Part shown: positions 4,500-12,044 of the stretch, piece by piece
Numbering within the stretch: the first letter of the stretch is position 1
Layout: the number at the start of each line of letters is the position of its first letter
Notes under the pieces: model-generated
Databases searched by the model: none
Told to the model about the DNA's origin: nothing
What the model saw: the letters and a program-made list of their open reading frames with translations, nothing else
Position numbers and translations under genes: made by a program
Assembly: GCF_005869935.1 (NCBI RefSeq)
Contig: NZ_SZQF01000001.1
Location: 186,001 to 250,000 of the forward strand
DNA length: 64,000 nt
Direction: 5' to 3'
From: Winogradskyella algicola
Lineage (GTDB): Bacteria > Bacteroidota > Bacteroidia > Flavobacteriales > Flavobacteriaceae

Positions 4500-5342
4500 A
4501 TGAAATATACTTTTAGCGAATTTTCTACTGGTGCGATTTTTAGTATTGGTAATTCCGAAGATCTTACTCTATTAAAAAAAGCACAACAAGTTAATCTTTA
4601 CACTTTTATTTGGGCTAAGTCTCAACCTATAGAACTCATTGTTGATAGTATACCTATTACGCTTCCACCAAATCATATTTTAGCACTCACACCAATACAA
4701 TATGTACGATATATAAGTGGTTTAGACCTAATCGTATATCAATTCAATAGGGAGTTCTACTGCATAAAAGATCACGATCATGAAGTGAGTTGTGCTGGTA
4801 TGTTGTTTTTTGGCAATACCAATATCCCAATAATAAGCCTAGATGAAAGAGAACAACAAAAGTACAATACACTTCACGAAGTTTTTATTGACGAGCTAGA
4901 GACCAAAGACAATATACAAGCCGAAATGCTTAGAATGTTGATGGGTCGATTTATCATAAAAAGTACACGCTTACTAAAAGCAAAAGAAGGTATTATTGAA
5001 ACCCCAAAAAGTTCTAAGGTAGACTTACTAAGAGCTTTCAATGTATTAGTAGAGCAGCATTTTAAAGAAGAGCATAGTGTGTCTTTTTATGCTGAAAAAC
5101 TCTTCAAGTCACCAAAAACCCTTTCTAATAATTTTACAAAACTTAACCGTAGTCCGTTACAAATTATTCATCAAAGAATTGTTTTAGAAGCTAAACGCTT
5201 GTTGACCTATACCGATAAATCTGCAAAAGAAATCGCTTACGAAATTGGTTTTGACGATGCTTCGCATCTTAGTAGATTATTTAAAAAGTATACTTCTCAA
5301 TCACCTTCAGAATTCAAAAAAGCACTTCCTGCTTTTGTTTAG
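4500..5342 (+). CDS. AraC-family transcriptional regulator
   Basis: The 280-residue protein has an N-terminal cupin-like sensing half (about 1-150) and a C-terminal AraC HTH pair (about 180-278). The second helix-turn-helix shows the family signature: AKEIAYEIGFDDASHLSRLFKKYTSQSPSEFKK. The sensing half is of the type common in flavobacterial AraC regulators with no identified ligand. It is followed by a small ORF and an AhpD-like peroxidase, and a repeated DNA element sits in front of each of these (5341-5382 and 5588-5629), spaced identically. This makes the two downstream units its likely targets. The stop codon itself overlaps the first copy. Confidence 0.88.
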   Translation: MKYTFSEFSTGAIFSIGNSEDLTLLKKAQQVNLYTFIWAKSQPIELIVDSIPITLPPNHILALTPIQYVRYISGLDLIVYQFNREFYCIKDHDHEVSCAGMLFFGNTNIPIISLDEREQQKYNTLHEVFIDELETKDNIQAEMLRMLMGRFIIKSTRLLKAKEGIIETPKSSKVDLLRAFNVLVEQHFKEEHSVSFYAEKLFKSPKTLSNNFTKLNRSPLQIIHQRIVLEAKRLLTYTDKSAKEIAYEIGFDDASHLSRLFKKYTSQSPSEFKKALPAFV

Positions 5343-5416
5343 GAAATATTGACAAGACTAAGGGTAAATTCTTCATTCTATTCTCTTACTGCTTACTTCA
5401 TCTTTGTAGTGTAATT
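5341..5416 (+). promoter_or_regulatory. repeated promoter element, copy 1
   Basis: AGGAAATATTGACA at 5341-5354 and TTCATTCTATT at 5372-5382 recur at 5588-5601 and 5619-5629 with exactly the same spacing (31 bp start to start). AAGGG lies between them in both copies and CTTTGTA lies downstream in both. It is a likely activator site plus promoter for the small ORF at 5433. Confidence 0.65.
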
Positions 5417-5432
5417 TTTAAAACTATAAAAG

Positions 5433-5588
5433 ATGAAACATTCCATTAAATCAATATTCAATCTCATTGAAATATTTGCAAAAAGCCCTAAACGTATTGT
5501 AACAAGCACATTATCTAATACGCATTGTGAACACGAGCAATTGCATGATTATTACTGTGACGCCGAAAAACCACACATTAACCCTTAA
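5433..5588 (+). CDS. small His/Cys-containing protein, 51 residues
   Basis: The frame starts MKHSIKSIFNLIEIFAKSPK and ends HDYYCDAEKPHINP. The N-terminal half could form an amphipathic helix. The C-terminal half holds a cluster CEHEQLHDYYC that could bind a metal. It has no signal peptide and no recognised family. It is preceded by copy 1 of the repeated promoter element and followed, overlapping its stop, by copy 2. It therefore looks like a separately transcribed gene in the same regulon as the AhpD-like peroxidase. Confidence 0.55.
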   Translation: MKHSIKSIFNLIEIFAKSPKRIVTSTLSNTHCEHEQLHDYYCDAEKPHINP

Positions 5589-5660
5589 GGAAATATTGAC
5601 ATGTGCAAGGGAAGTATTTTCATTCTATTACTTCCCTTTCTACTGCAACTTTGTACTATC
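5588..5660 (+). promoter_or_regulatory. repeated promoter element, copy 2
   Basis: Second copy of the AGGAAATATTGACA / TTCATTCTATT arrangement, ahead of the AhpD-like gene. CTTTGTA at about 5651-5657 resembles the tail of a -7 box. Confidence 0.65.
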
Positions 5661-5711
5661 AAAAAAATCAAATAATAATCGCTGATTTATTCAGCATAAA
5701 AAATTAAAATT

Positions 5712-6260
5712 ATGAGCACATTTAATGTACCTACAAGAGAAAACGTTAGTGAAAACAACCAAGCAATTTTTGACAACCTAAAAAAAGCTTTAGGATTTGT
5801 ACCAAACTTATACGCAACTTATGCACACAGCGATACTGCTTTAGAGAACTACTTAAACTTTGCCAATGCAAAAACATCTTTATCGGCTAAAGAAAAAGAG
5901 GTCGTAAACTTAGCAGTAAGCCAAGTAAACGACTGTATCTATTGTTTATCTGCACACACTGCAATTGGTAAAATGAATGGTTTTACAGACGAACAAATTT
6001 TAGAATTAAGAGCTGGCTTTTCTTCTGTAAATACCAAATTAGATGCACTTGCAAAATTGGCAAAAAACATTACAGAAAATAGAGGTCGTACAGACGCTGA
6101 GGTTTTAGAAAACTTCTTTAACGCTGGTTACACCAAAGCTAATTTAATAGACACTATTTCTTTAGTGGGAGACAAAACCATCTCTAATTATGTGCACAGT
6201 ACTACACAAGTACCAGTTGATTTTCCTGAGGCACAGCCATTAGAAACTGAAACTGTATAA
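5712..6260 (+). CDS. carboxymuconolactone decarboxylase / AhpD-like peroxidase family protein
   Basis: The 182-residue protein belongs to the AhpD-like alkylhydroperoxidase superfamily. The redox motif Cys-x-x-Cys with a following His is present (NDCIYCLSAHTAIG, about residues 75-88), preceded by a conserved Glu region (SAKEKEVVNLAVSQVN). Members reduce peroxides or act as disulfide oxidoreductases in the cytoplasm; the exact substrate cannot be set from sequence. It is the last gene of a small AraC-controlled group and has the repeated promoter element upstream and an intrinsic terminator 24 bp downstream. The start is supported by the usual family N-terminus (FNVPTRENVSENNQAIFDNL). Confidence 0.88.
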   Translation: MSTFNVPTRENVSENNQAIFDNLKKALGFVPNLYATYAHSDTALENYLNFANAKTSLSAKEKEVVNLAVSQVNDCIYCLSAHTAIGKMNGFTDEQILELRAGFSSVNTKLDALAKLAKNITENRGRTDAEVLENFFNAGYTKANLIDTISLVGDKTISNYVHSTTQVPVDFPEAQPLETETV

Positions 6261-6283
6261 AAAGAATTTTAAAAGTGTTTTTT

Positions 6284-6318
6284 ATAGCGCAACTTCAATT
6301 AAGTTGCGCTATTTTTTA
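6284..6318 (+). terminator. intrinsic terminator
   Basis: ATAGCGCAACTT-CAATT-AAGTTGCGCTAT, a 12-bp perfect stem, followed by TTTTTT. It ends the AhpD-like transcript. Confidence 0.92.
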
Positions 6319-6412
6319 ATAGTCACACCTTATTTAATATTAAATTTTATTAATGTTTATTTTAAAAATATTCATATATAATTAATAGTCATACTATATT
6401 TACACTAAAACA

Positions 6413-6433
6413 AAATCTATTAGTTATAGATTT
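6413..6433. promoter_or_regulatory. palindrome upstream of the symporter gene
   Basis: AAATCTAT and ATAGATTT form a perfect 8-bp inverted repeat with a five-base spacer, 36 bp before the symporter start and about 20 bp after a TATATTTA -7-like box. It is a plausible operator for the catabolic cluster. Confidence 0.5.
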
Positions 6434-6468
6434 ATTTTTTATTTGTTAGTAAGATACGTTAATAAATT

Positions 6469-7977
6469 ATGGTAGCATCAGACCAATGGGTAACCTACAT
6501 GTATATTTTACTAGCAGTTTATGCTTTAGTTATACTCTATTTTGTAATACGAGGAGCTCGAAAAAACACCAATATTAAAGATTATGCAGTTGGGAATTTA
6601 GGTTTTCCTGCTTGGGTCGTTGGTTTGTCTTTAGCTGCGTCTATGACAAGTGCAGCTACATTTATAATCAATCCTGGTTTTATTGCACTTTATGGTTTTT
6701 CTGGAATTATTTCATTCGCTATTGTACTGCCTATTGCGGCATTTATTTCACTCATAGTATTTACTAAAGGTTTTGTAAAGCAAGGAAATGCGGTAAAAGC
6801 CACGACCATGGCACAGTGGATTGGCAAACGCTATAAGAGTAAAAATTATGCCTTTTTCTTCGGAATTATTGCCTTGCTTTTAATCACTTTTATTGTGCTT
6901 ATTAATGTTGGTTTAACACAAGTCATCTCAAAAGCACTAAATGCAGACCCATTCTATATTTTGCTCTCTATAACTACTTTTGTGTTTGGCTACATGATGT
7001 TTGGAGGTGCAAATTCTATGGTTTATACCAATACTATTCAGGCAGTAATTATGTTTATTGTCGCTTTAATTTTAATAGGCTCTGGTTGGGAGTTCTTTTC
7101 AGAAGGTATAGGTGGTATAGTAAAAAAACTAAATGTAATTGATCCTAACCTTACAAAGCCTACTAACGAGAGTAGTTTTCTTTTTAGAGACTATTTTGAA
7201 ATTATTGCCACACAAATAGTCATTGGCGTTGCTATTGTTTGTCAACCTCATATTATCACCAAATCGCTTTTACTCAAAGATTCTAGCAAAATAAACACCT
7301 ATTTAGCTAGTGGAATCATCTTTATGATCGTATTCTTTTTGGTAGTAATTGTAGGCCTTTATGCCAGAATTAGTTTTCCAGATTTTATGGTAAACGGCAA
7401 TAAATTAAAAATGGATGAAATCATTCCAACCTACGTAGTTACCAAGTTTTCTGTTGGTGTTGGGCTAATTATTGTTGTTGGCTTAATTTCAGCAGGACTT
7501 TCAACACTAGAAAGTTTAATTCAATCATTGTCGATCACCATTACTTCAGATATCATAGATCCTATTTCAAAAAACAAGCTAGGAAGCAAAACCATCATGG
7601 TAAATAAAATGGTTATTATCGGTTTAGCCATCGTCAGCTTTGTTTTGAGCTGGCAACAAATTAAGTCGCCCGACGTAAGCGTAGCTATTTTTGCTCAGAA
7701 TGGTGTATATGCCTATTTCGCCGCAGCTTTTGTTCCTGTTCTATTTGGTACATTCTTAAAAAACGTAAGTACACGTTCTGTACTTATTGCTAGTATTACA
7801 GCTATTGTAGTGCACTTTGGCATATATTACGGAAGATTAACACCATACATGCAAGAACCTGTAAATAATCCTGGAGTATCAGCCGCTATCGGAATTGTTT
7901 CTTCGTTAATTATAGGATTCGTATTTTACAAACTAGATTTAAATAAACAACGTGAATACGCTAGACTGGACCGCTAA
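6469..7977 (+). CDS. sodium:solute symporter (SSS family)
   Basis: The 502-residue membrane protein has about 13 predicted hydrophobic helices, as usual for the SSS/SLC5 fold. Typical SSS motifs are seen in the first helices (NLGFPAWVVGLSLAASMTSAATFI, about 42-65) and the GLISAGLSTLESLIQSLS stretch around 345-362. The family imports organic acids, sugars, amino acids or similar molecules with Na+; the substrate cannot be read directly. It is the first gene of a run in which the next reading frame overlaps its end by 26 bp. The context with an acyl-CoA ligase and a 3-hydroxybutyrate dehydrogenase-like enzyme suggests a short-chain hydroxy or carboxylic acid. An inverted-repeat operator candidate lies upstream. 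Confidence 0.92.
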   Translation: MVASDQWVTYMYILLAVYALVILYFVIRGARKNTNIKDYAVGNLGFPAWVVGLSLAASMTSAATFIINPGFIALYGFSGIISFAIVLPIAAFISLIVFTKGFVKQGNAVKATTMAQWIGKRYKSKNYAFFFGIIALLLITFIVLINVGLTQVISKALNADPFYILLSITTFVFGYMMFGGANSMVYTNTIQAVIMFIVALILIGSGWEFFSEGIGGIVKKLNVIDPNLTKPTNESSFLFRDYFEIIATQIVIGVAIVCQPHIITKSLLLKDSSKINTYLASGIIFMIVFFLVVIVGLYARISFPDFMVNGNKLKMDEIIPTYVVTKFSVGVGLIIVVGLISAGLSTLESLIQSLSITITSDIIDPISKNKLGSKTIMVNKMVIIGLAIVSFVLSWQQIKSPDVSVAIFAQNGVYAYFAAAFVPVLFGTFLKNVSTRSVLIASITAIVVHFGIYYGRLTPYMQEPVNNPGVSAAIGIVSSLIIGFVFYKLDLNKQREYARLDR

Positions 7978-9454
7978 ATGGGCTGATTACACGCCAAACA
8001 AAATTGCACTTACCTCTTACGATAGTGGTGAGCAATACTCATATAGCGATCTTAATACCTACGCTAATCGTTTAGTAGCAAAATTCAAAAAAAATGGATT
8101 ACAAGAAGGTGACAGAGTAGCTGTTTTAGCAGAGCATGGCCTAGAATACATTGTTCTATTTGTAGCTTGCCAACGCCTGGGAATTATCTTGGTGCCATTA
8201 AACTATAGGTTCTCTGTTAACGAAATCCAAAAGCTGATTTTAGACTGTACACCTAGTCTATTTATTTATAGTAATAATCACTCTGAAAAGTACGAAGCGC
8301 TAAATATTACAAGTAAACATAGCTTTAACATTAAAGATGTTAGACATTTTTATTTAGATGATACTGTAAATAATGAATCTACAACTTATAAAATAAAGGA
8401 AAACAGTCCACTATTTATATTCTATACTTCTGGTACAACAGGACGACCGAAAGGTGTCATTTACACTAATAAAATGTTGTTTTGGAATAGTTTAAATACA
8501 TCCATGCAGCTAGGGATAACATTTAGAGACTCTACTATAAATACACTTCCACCCTATCATACTTCGGGTTGGAATGTGTTTTTAACACCTTTGTTACACA
8601 AAGGAGCACATATTGGTATGCTAGAGAAGTTTAACCCCAGAAAAGTGCTTCAACTTTTAGAGGCTAACAGGACGACTCTTTTTATGGCTTTGCCAACCAT
8701 GTTGTTAATGATGCAAAAAGAACCATGCTTTAAAACTATTAGCTTAAAAAAATTAAGATATATAATCTCAGGAGGGGAAAAAGTACCACCAGAATTAGTC
8801 TCGCATTGGAAAAACGAAAAGAACATCTACATAAGGCCAGGTTATGGCCTTACAGAAGCAGGTCCAAGTATTACTTCGCTTCATCATAAAATGGCACAAT
8901 TAAAACCTAACTCTATAGGAAAACCCAACTTCTATCTCGAAACTAAAATTGTGGATAAGAACGGAAAAATTGTAAAAAACAACACCATTGGAGAACTTTG
9001 TATTAAGGGCAATATCGTAACTCCAGGGTATTGGAACAACTCTGTAGCCACGAGTAATAGCATTAAAAGAGGCTGGCTCTTTACAGGTGATTTTGCTTAT
9101 AAAGATCGTGAAGGCTACCTATATGTAAAAGGGCGTAAAAACGACATGTATATTTCGGGTGGAGAAAATATTTATCCTCAGGAAATAGAAACCCACCTAG
9201 AAGCATTAGCTGGCATTAAAAAAGCTGTGGTTTTAAGTATAAAAGATGAAAAATGGGGAGAATGTGGCATTGCTTTTGTTACAGCAACAAATAAAGCATT
9301 AACAGCACAAGATATAAGAGAACTTTTAAAGGAAAGATTAGTGGCTTACAAACATCCTAAGTACATTTTCTTCTTAGACGATATACCATTAACGAGTATC
9401 GGAAAAGTATCTAGAATAAAATTATTGAAGTATTTCAATTCGATAAAAACTTAA
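7952..9454 (+). CDS. AMP-dependent acyl-CoA synthetase/ligase
   Basis: The 500-residue ANL-family enzyme activates a carboxylic acid as acyl-AMP and then acyl-CoA. Motifs are clear: P-loop-like YTSGTTGRPKGV (about 157-168), GYGLTEAGP (about 298-306), the hinge and C-terminal GRKNDMYISGGENIYPQEIE (about 396-415), and the catalytic Lys near the end in TSIGKVSRIKL. The start is a GTG inside the end of the symporter gene; NTLDWTAKWADYTPNKIAL matches the usual family N-terminus and no in-frame ATG lies nearby. Translational coupling with the symporter is likely. Acid specificity (acetoacetate, a hydroxyacid or fatty acid) is inferred only from neighbours. Confidence 0.92.
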   Translation: MNTLDWTAKWADYTPNKIALTSYDSGEQYSYSDLNTYANRLVAKFKKNGLQEGDRVAVLAEHGLEYIVLFVACQRLGIILVPLNYRFSVNEIQKLILDCTPSLFIYSNNHSEKYEALNITSKHSFNIKDVRHFYLDDTVNNESTTYKIKENSPLFIFYTSGTTGRPKGVIYTNKMLFWNSLNTSMQLGITFRDSTINTLPPYHTSGWNVFLTPLLHKGAHIGMLEKFNPRKVLQLLEANRTTLFMALPTMLLMMQKEPCFKTISLKKLRYIISGGEKVPPELVSHWKNEKNIYIRPGYGLTEAGPSITSLHHKMAQLKPNSIGKPNFYLETKIVDKNGKIVKNNTIGELCIKGNIVTPGYWNNSVATSNSIKRGWLFTGDFAYKDREGYLYVKGRKNDMYISGGENIYPQEIETHLEALAGIKKAVVLSIKDEKWGECGIAFVTATNKALTAQDIRELLKERLVAYKHPKYIFFLDDIPLTSIGKVSRIKLLKYFNSIKT

Positions 9455-9459
9455 TAAAG

Positions 9460-10407
9460 ATGAAACAACTAAAATTAGTTCTATTATTAACACTAATTAG
9501 CACTCCAATTTTCTCACAACAAGAATCAAAACCTATGAAAGAAGTCCTTTCAGAATATAAATTCGAAACAAAATCACTCACTTTAGACAGCTTAGACATT
9601 AGCTATGTAAAGGAAGGTAACGGCAACAAAACCCTCTTGTTCTTACATGGTTTAAGCAGTAATTCTGACGCATGGTCTAAAAATATTGAGACATTAAGTA
9701 AAAACTACACCTGCATTGCTTTAGATCTACCTGGCTATGGTAAATCTTCAAAACCAAAAGTGGATTATACTCCTACTTTTTTTGCAGATGTTGTTTACCA
9801 ATTTCTTCAAAAATTAAAACTGAAAAATGTTGTTTTAGTAGGCCACTCAATGGGCGGGCAAGCTAGCATAAAAATAGCTGTACAATATCCTGAAGTCATT
9901 GACAAACTCATTTTAGTAGCGCCTGCAGGTTTAGAACAGTTTACAAAAACCGAAGGTGATATGATTAGAAATATCTATACTTCAGAAATGGTGAAGTATA
10001 CCACAGATGAGCAAATAAGAAAAAACTATGCGTTAAACTTTTACAAGCAACCAGAAGATGTCTCTAAAATGATTGAAGACAGAATTAACATAAAATCCTC
10101 TTCTGATTTTGATGCACATTGCGAAGCCATTGTAAAGAGTGTGTCTGGTATGATTGACGATCCTGTTTTTGAGAATTTAAAAGATATTAACCAAAAGACA
10201 TTAGTCATTTTTGGAAAAAACGACATGCTTATTCCAAATCGTTATTTTCACCCAACATTATCAGTAGAAAAAATTGGTGAAATCGCAAAAGAGCAAATCA
10301 AATCGGTAATCGTAGAGTATATTGATGAATCTGGGCATTTTGTTCAATTTGAAAAACCTGAAGGGATCAACACTCTAATTAATACATTTGTAAACAAGAC
10401 TGATTAA
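9460..10407 (+). CDS. secreted alpha/beta hydrolase
   Basis: The 315-residue hydrolase has an N-terminal signal peptide (MKQLKLVLLLTLISTPIFSQ), so it acts in the periplasm or outside. The fold is shown by the oxyanion motif LFLHGLSSNSDAW (about 61-73), the nucleophile elbow GHSMGGQ (Ser about 130), the acid in FGKNDMLIPN (Asp about 251) and the base in DESGHFVQFE (His about 291). The likely reaction is ester or oligoester hydrolysis. It begins 5 bp after the ligase stop, so it is in the same operon. Together with the TonB receptor and symporter it could release an acid in the periplasm for uptake. Confidence 0.9.
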   Translation: MKQLKLVLLLTLISTPIFSQQESKPMKEVLSEYKFETKSLTLDSLDISYVKEGNGNKTLLFLHGLSSNSDAWSKNIETLSKNYTCIALDLPGYGKSSKPKVDYTPTFFADVVYQFLQKLKLKNVVLVGHSMGGQASIKIAVQYPEVIDKLILVAPAGLEQFTKTEGDMIRNIYTSEMVKYTTDEQIRKNYALNFYKQPEDVSKMIEDRINIKSSSDFDAHCEAIVKSVSGMIDDPVFENLKDINQKTLVIFGKNDMLIPNRYFHPTLSVEKIGEIAKEQIKSVIVEYIDESGHFVQFEKPEGINTLINTFVNKTD

Positions 10408-10422
10408 TGAAATGTTCCTTAC

Positions 10423-10447
10423 CTGTGCTGAGCGCCGTCGAAGTATG
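10423..10447. repeat. REP-like repeat core in an intergenic gap
   Basis: GTGCTGAGCGCCGTCGAAG is the same core (CTGAGyrcrGTCGAAG) as the repeats in the tRNA array at 1089, 1426 and 1922. Here it lies between two genes of the cluster and might affect mRNA stability. Confidence 0.6.
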
Positions 10448-10471
10448 ACCATAAAAAATAAATATTAACGT

Positions 10472-11887
10472 TTGAAACAGAAGCTCAAGAAATTTACAGA
10501 GTTTAGCAAAACCATACTCCCACATGAAGCCAATTATTTAAAAAGAATAATTCAATTTACTGATGGAGAAAAGCTTCAAATCATAAATCTGTTAATTTCT
10601 AATGCACTATCTAAACTAGAATTTAAGGAATATGACACTACAATTAACAAAAGAAAGTATTCCTATATCAAAGATTGGATTGAAAAAAAGTTGCTTTATA
10701 TAGATGTAGATGCCACTATAGATTGGCTCATTTCTCTCAAAAAGAAAATTCTAACAGATGCCATTACTTCAGCTGAGGAGTTAGAGTTCCTTCAGTACAT
10801 TATTCAATATAAAGCTATCGAATACAACTTTCAAAGCCTTTATGAGCTTGCAAAAGAGTACAAGTCGTATTTATTGGTTAGAATGCGCTATAAAGACCAC
10901 GAGATCATTGCGCGCTTTTTAAACAATTACGAATCAGCTTACAAAAAGTCGATCTCTATTCACGAAAAACTTTATGCAGCAACAACAGAAATCACCAACC
11001 AATATACACTAAATAATAACGAAACAAAGCATTTAGAATCTTGGCTGTCTGAAGTCTTTAACAATCAAGACCTTGATGGTAAAAACAGGTATCAAGCCTT
11101 TGTTTTATTGGCATTTATGTACACCAATTATAACGAAAACGAAAAGTTAAAGTCTCTTTTTGACCAAATTGACGTTCATTTTAGTAAGGGCGAAATGTAC
11201 TCGAGACGTTTGCTCTCTAATTACTATGCCAGCAGAGTATTACTACATTCTAAGCAAAACGAATTTAAGGAAGCTGAGTATTACGGATACCTCTCCATTC
11301 GCCAAAACAATAATGATACATTAATGTACGTAAATAATTTGGCAGCTATCTTACTTAGAAACGGTAATTTTAAGCGGGCTTTTGAGCTCTTTGAAAACTA
11401 CAAGGAGTTATACAGGGATGTAAATAATTACCATCAAAAAATAGGATTTTGTTCGTACTTAATCCGAATATATGCTGAATTGGACAAAGTAGAACTTGCA
11501 GAGGCCACTGCTAAAACATTTTTAAAAAAATATAAAAACGAAGTTCTTCAGCACCGTTGGCATCACTTTTTTACCTCATATATTAATATTTTAATTTCGA
11601 GAGAAAAATATGATGAAGTTTTAAAGCTGTCCTCAAAATTCAATCTTATCAAAAAAGAAAAGGAACATCAAAAGAAAAAGAATTATGTCCCTAATATATC
11701 TTGGAGCATATCACTCTCTAGGTATATGGAGGGCAAAATAAATTCTGAAAAATTATTTAACGAAATAAAGGAACCTCTAAAATGTATTGAGCCTACCTTA
11801 AACCAAAAACAGTTAATATTAAAGGTTATAGATCAGCTTTCTAAAAATCTACCTGAGGCATTTTTAAAGCTAAAGTCACACATCTAA
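10472..11887 (+). CDS. helical-repeat (TPR-like) protein, unknown function
   Basis: The 471-residue soluble protein is almost entirely alpha-helical with degenerate TPR-like units in the second half (for example EYYGYLSIRQNNNDTLMYVNNLAAILLRNGNFKRAFELFENY and YAELDKVELAEATAKTFLKKY). The N-terminal third is highly charged, with no signal peptide or membrane segment. I see no HTH domain. Its position inside the catabolic run, just before the TonB receptor, suggests a regulatory or sensing role, but this is inference. A TTG start at 10472 gives MKQKLKKFTEFSK; no in-frame ATG lies close by. A REP-like repeat precedes it. Confidence 0.7.
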   Translation: MKQKLKKFTEFSKTILPHEANYLKRIIQFTDGEKLQIINLLISNALSKLEFKEYDTTINKRKYSYIKDWIEKKLLYIDVDATIDWLISLKKKILTDAITSAEELEFLQYIIQYKAIEYNFQSLYELAKEYKSYLLVRMRYKDHEIIARFLNNYESAYKKSISIHEKLYAATTEITNQYTLNNNETKHLESWLSEVFNNQDLDGKNRYQAFVLLAFMYTNYNENEKLKSLFDQIDVHFSKGEMYSRRLLSNYYASRVLLHSKQNEFKEAEYYGYLSIRQNNNDTLMYVNNLAAILLRNGNFKRAFELFENYKELYRDVNNYHQKIGFCSYLIRIYAELDKVELAEATAKTFLKKYKNEVLQHRWHHFFTSYINILISREKYDEVLKLSSKFNLIKKEKEHQKKKNYVPNISWSISLSRYMEGKINSEKLFNEIKEPLKCIEPTLNQKQLILKVIDQLSKNLPEAFLKLKSHI

Positions 11888-12044
11888 AAAAACGTTTAAA
11901 AAACTACAAAAATAGAAGCTAAACCTCTTTTCTGATCTCATAACTATAAAAAGTCACATTTTGATACTTTCTTTTTTAAACGTGTATGTTTTCTTTTTCA
12001 TAATAGATTGCAATAAAATGTAATCAAACAACTAATCTATAATT

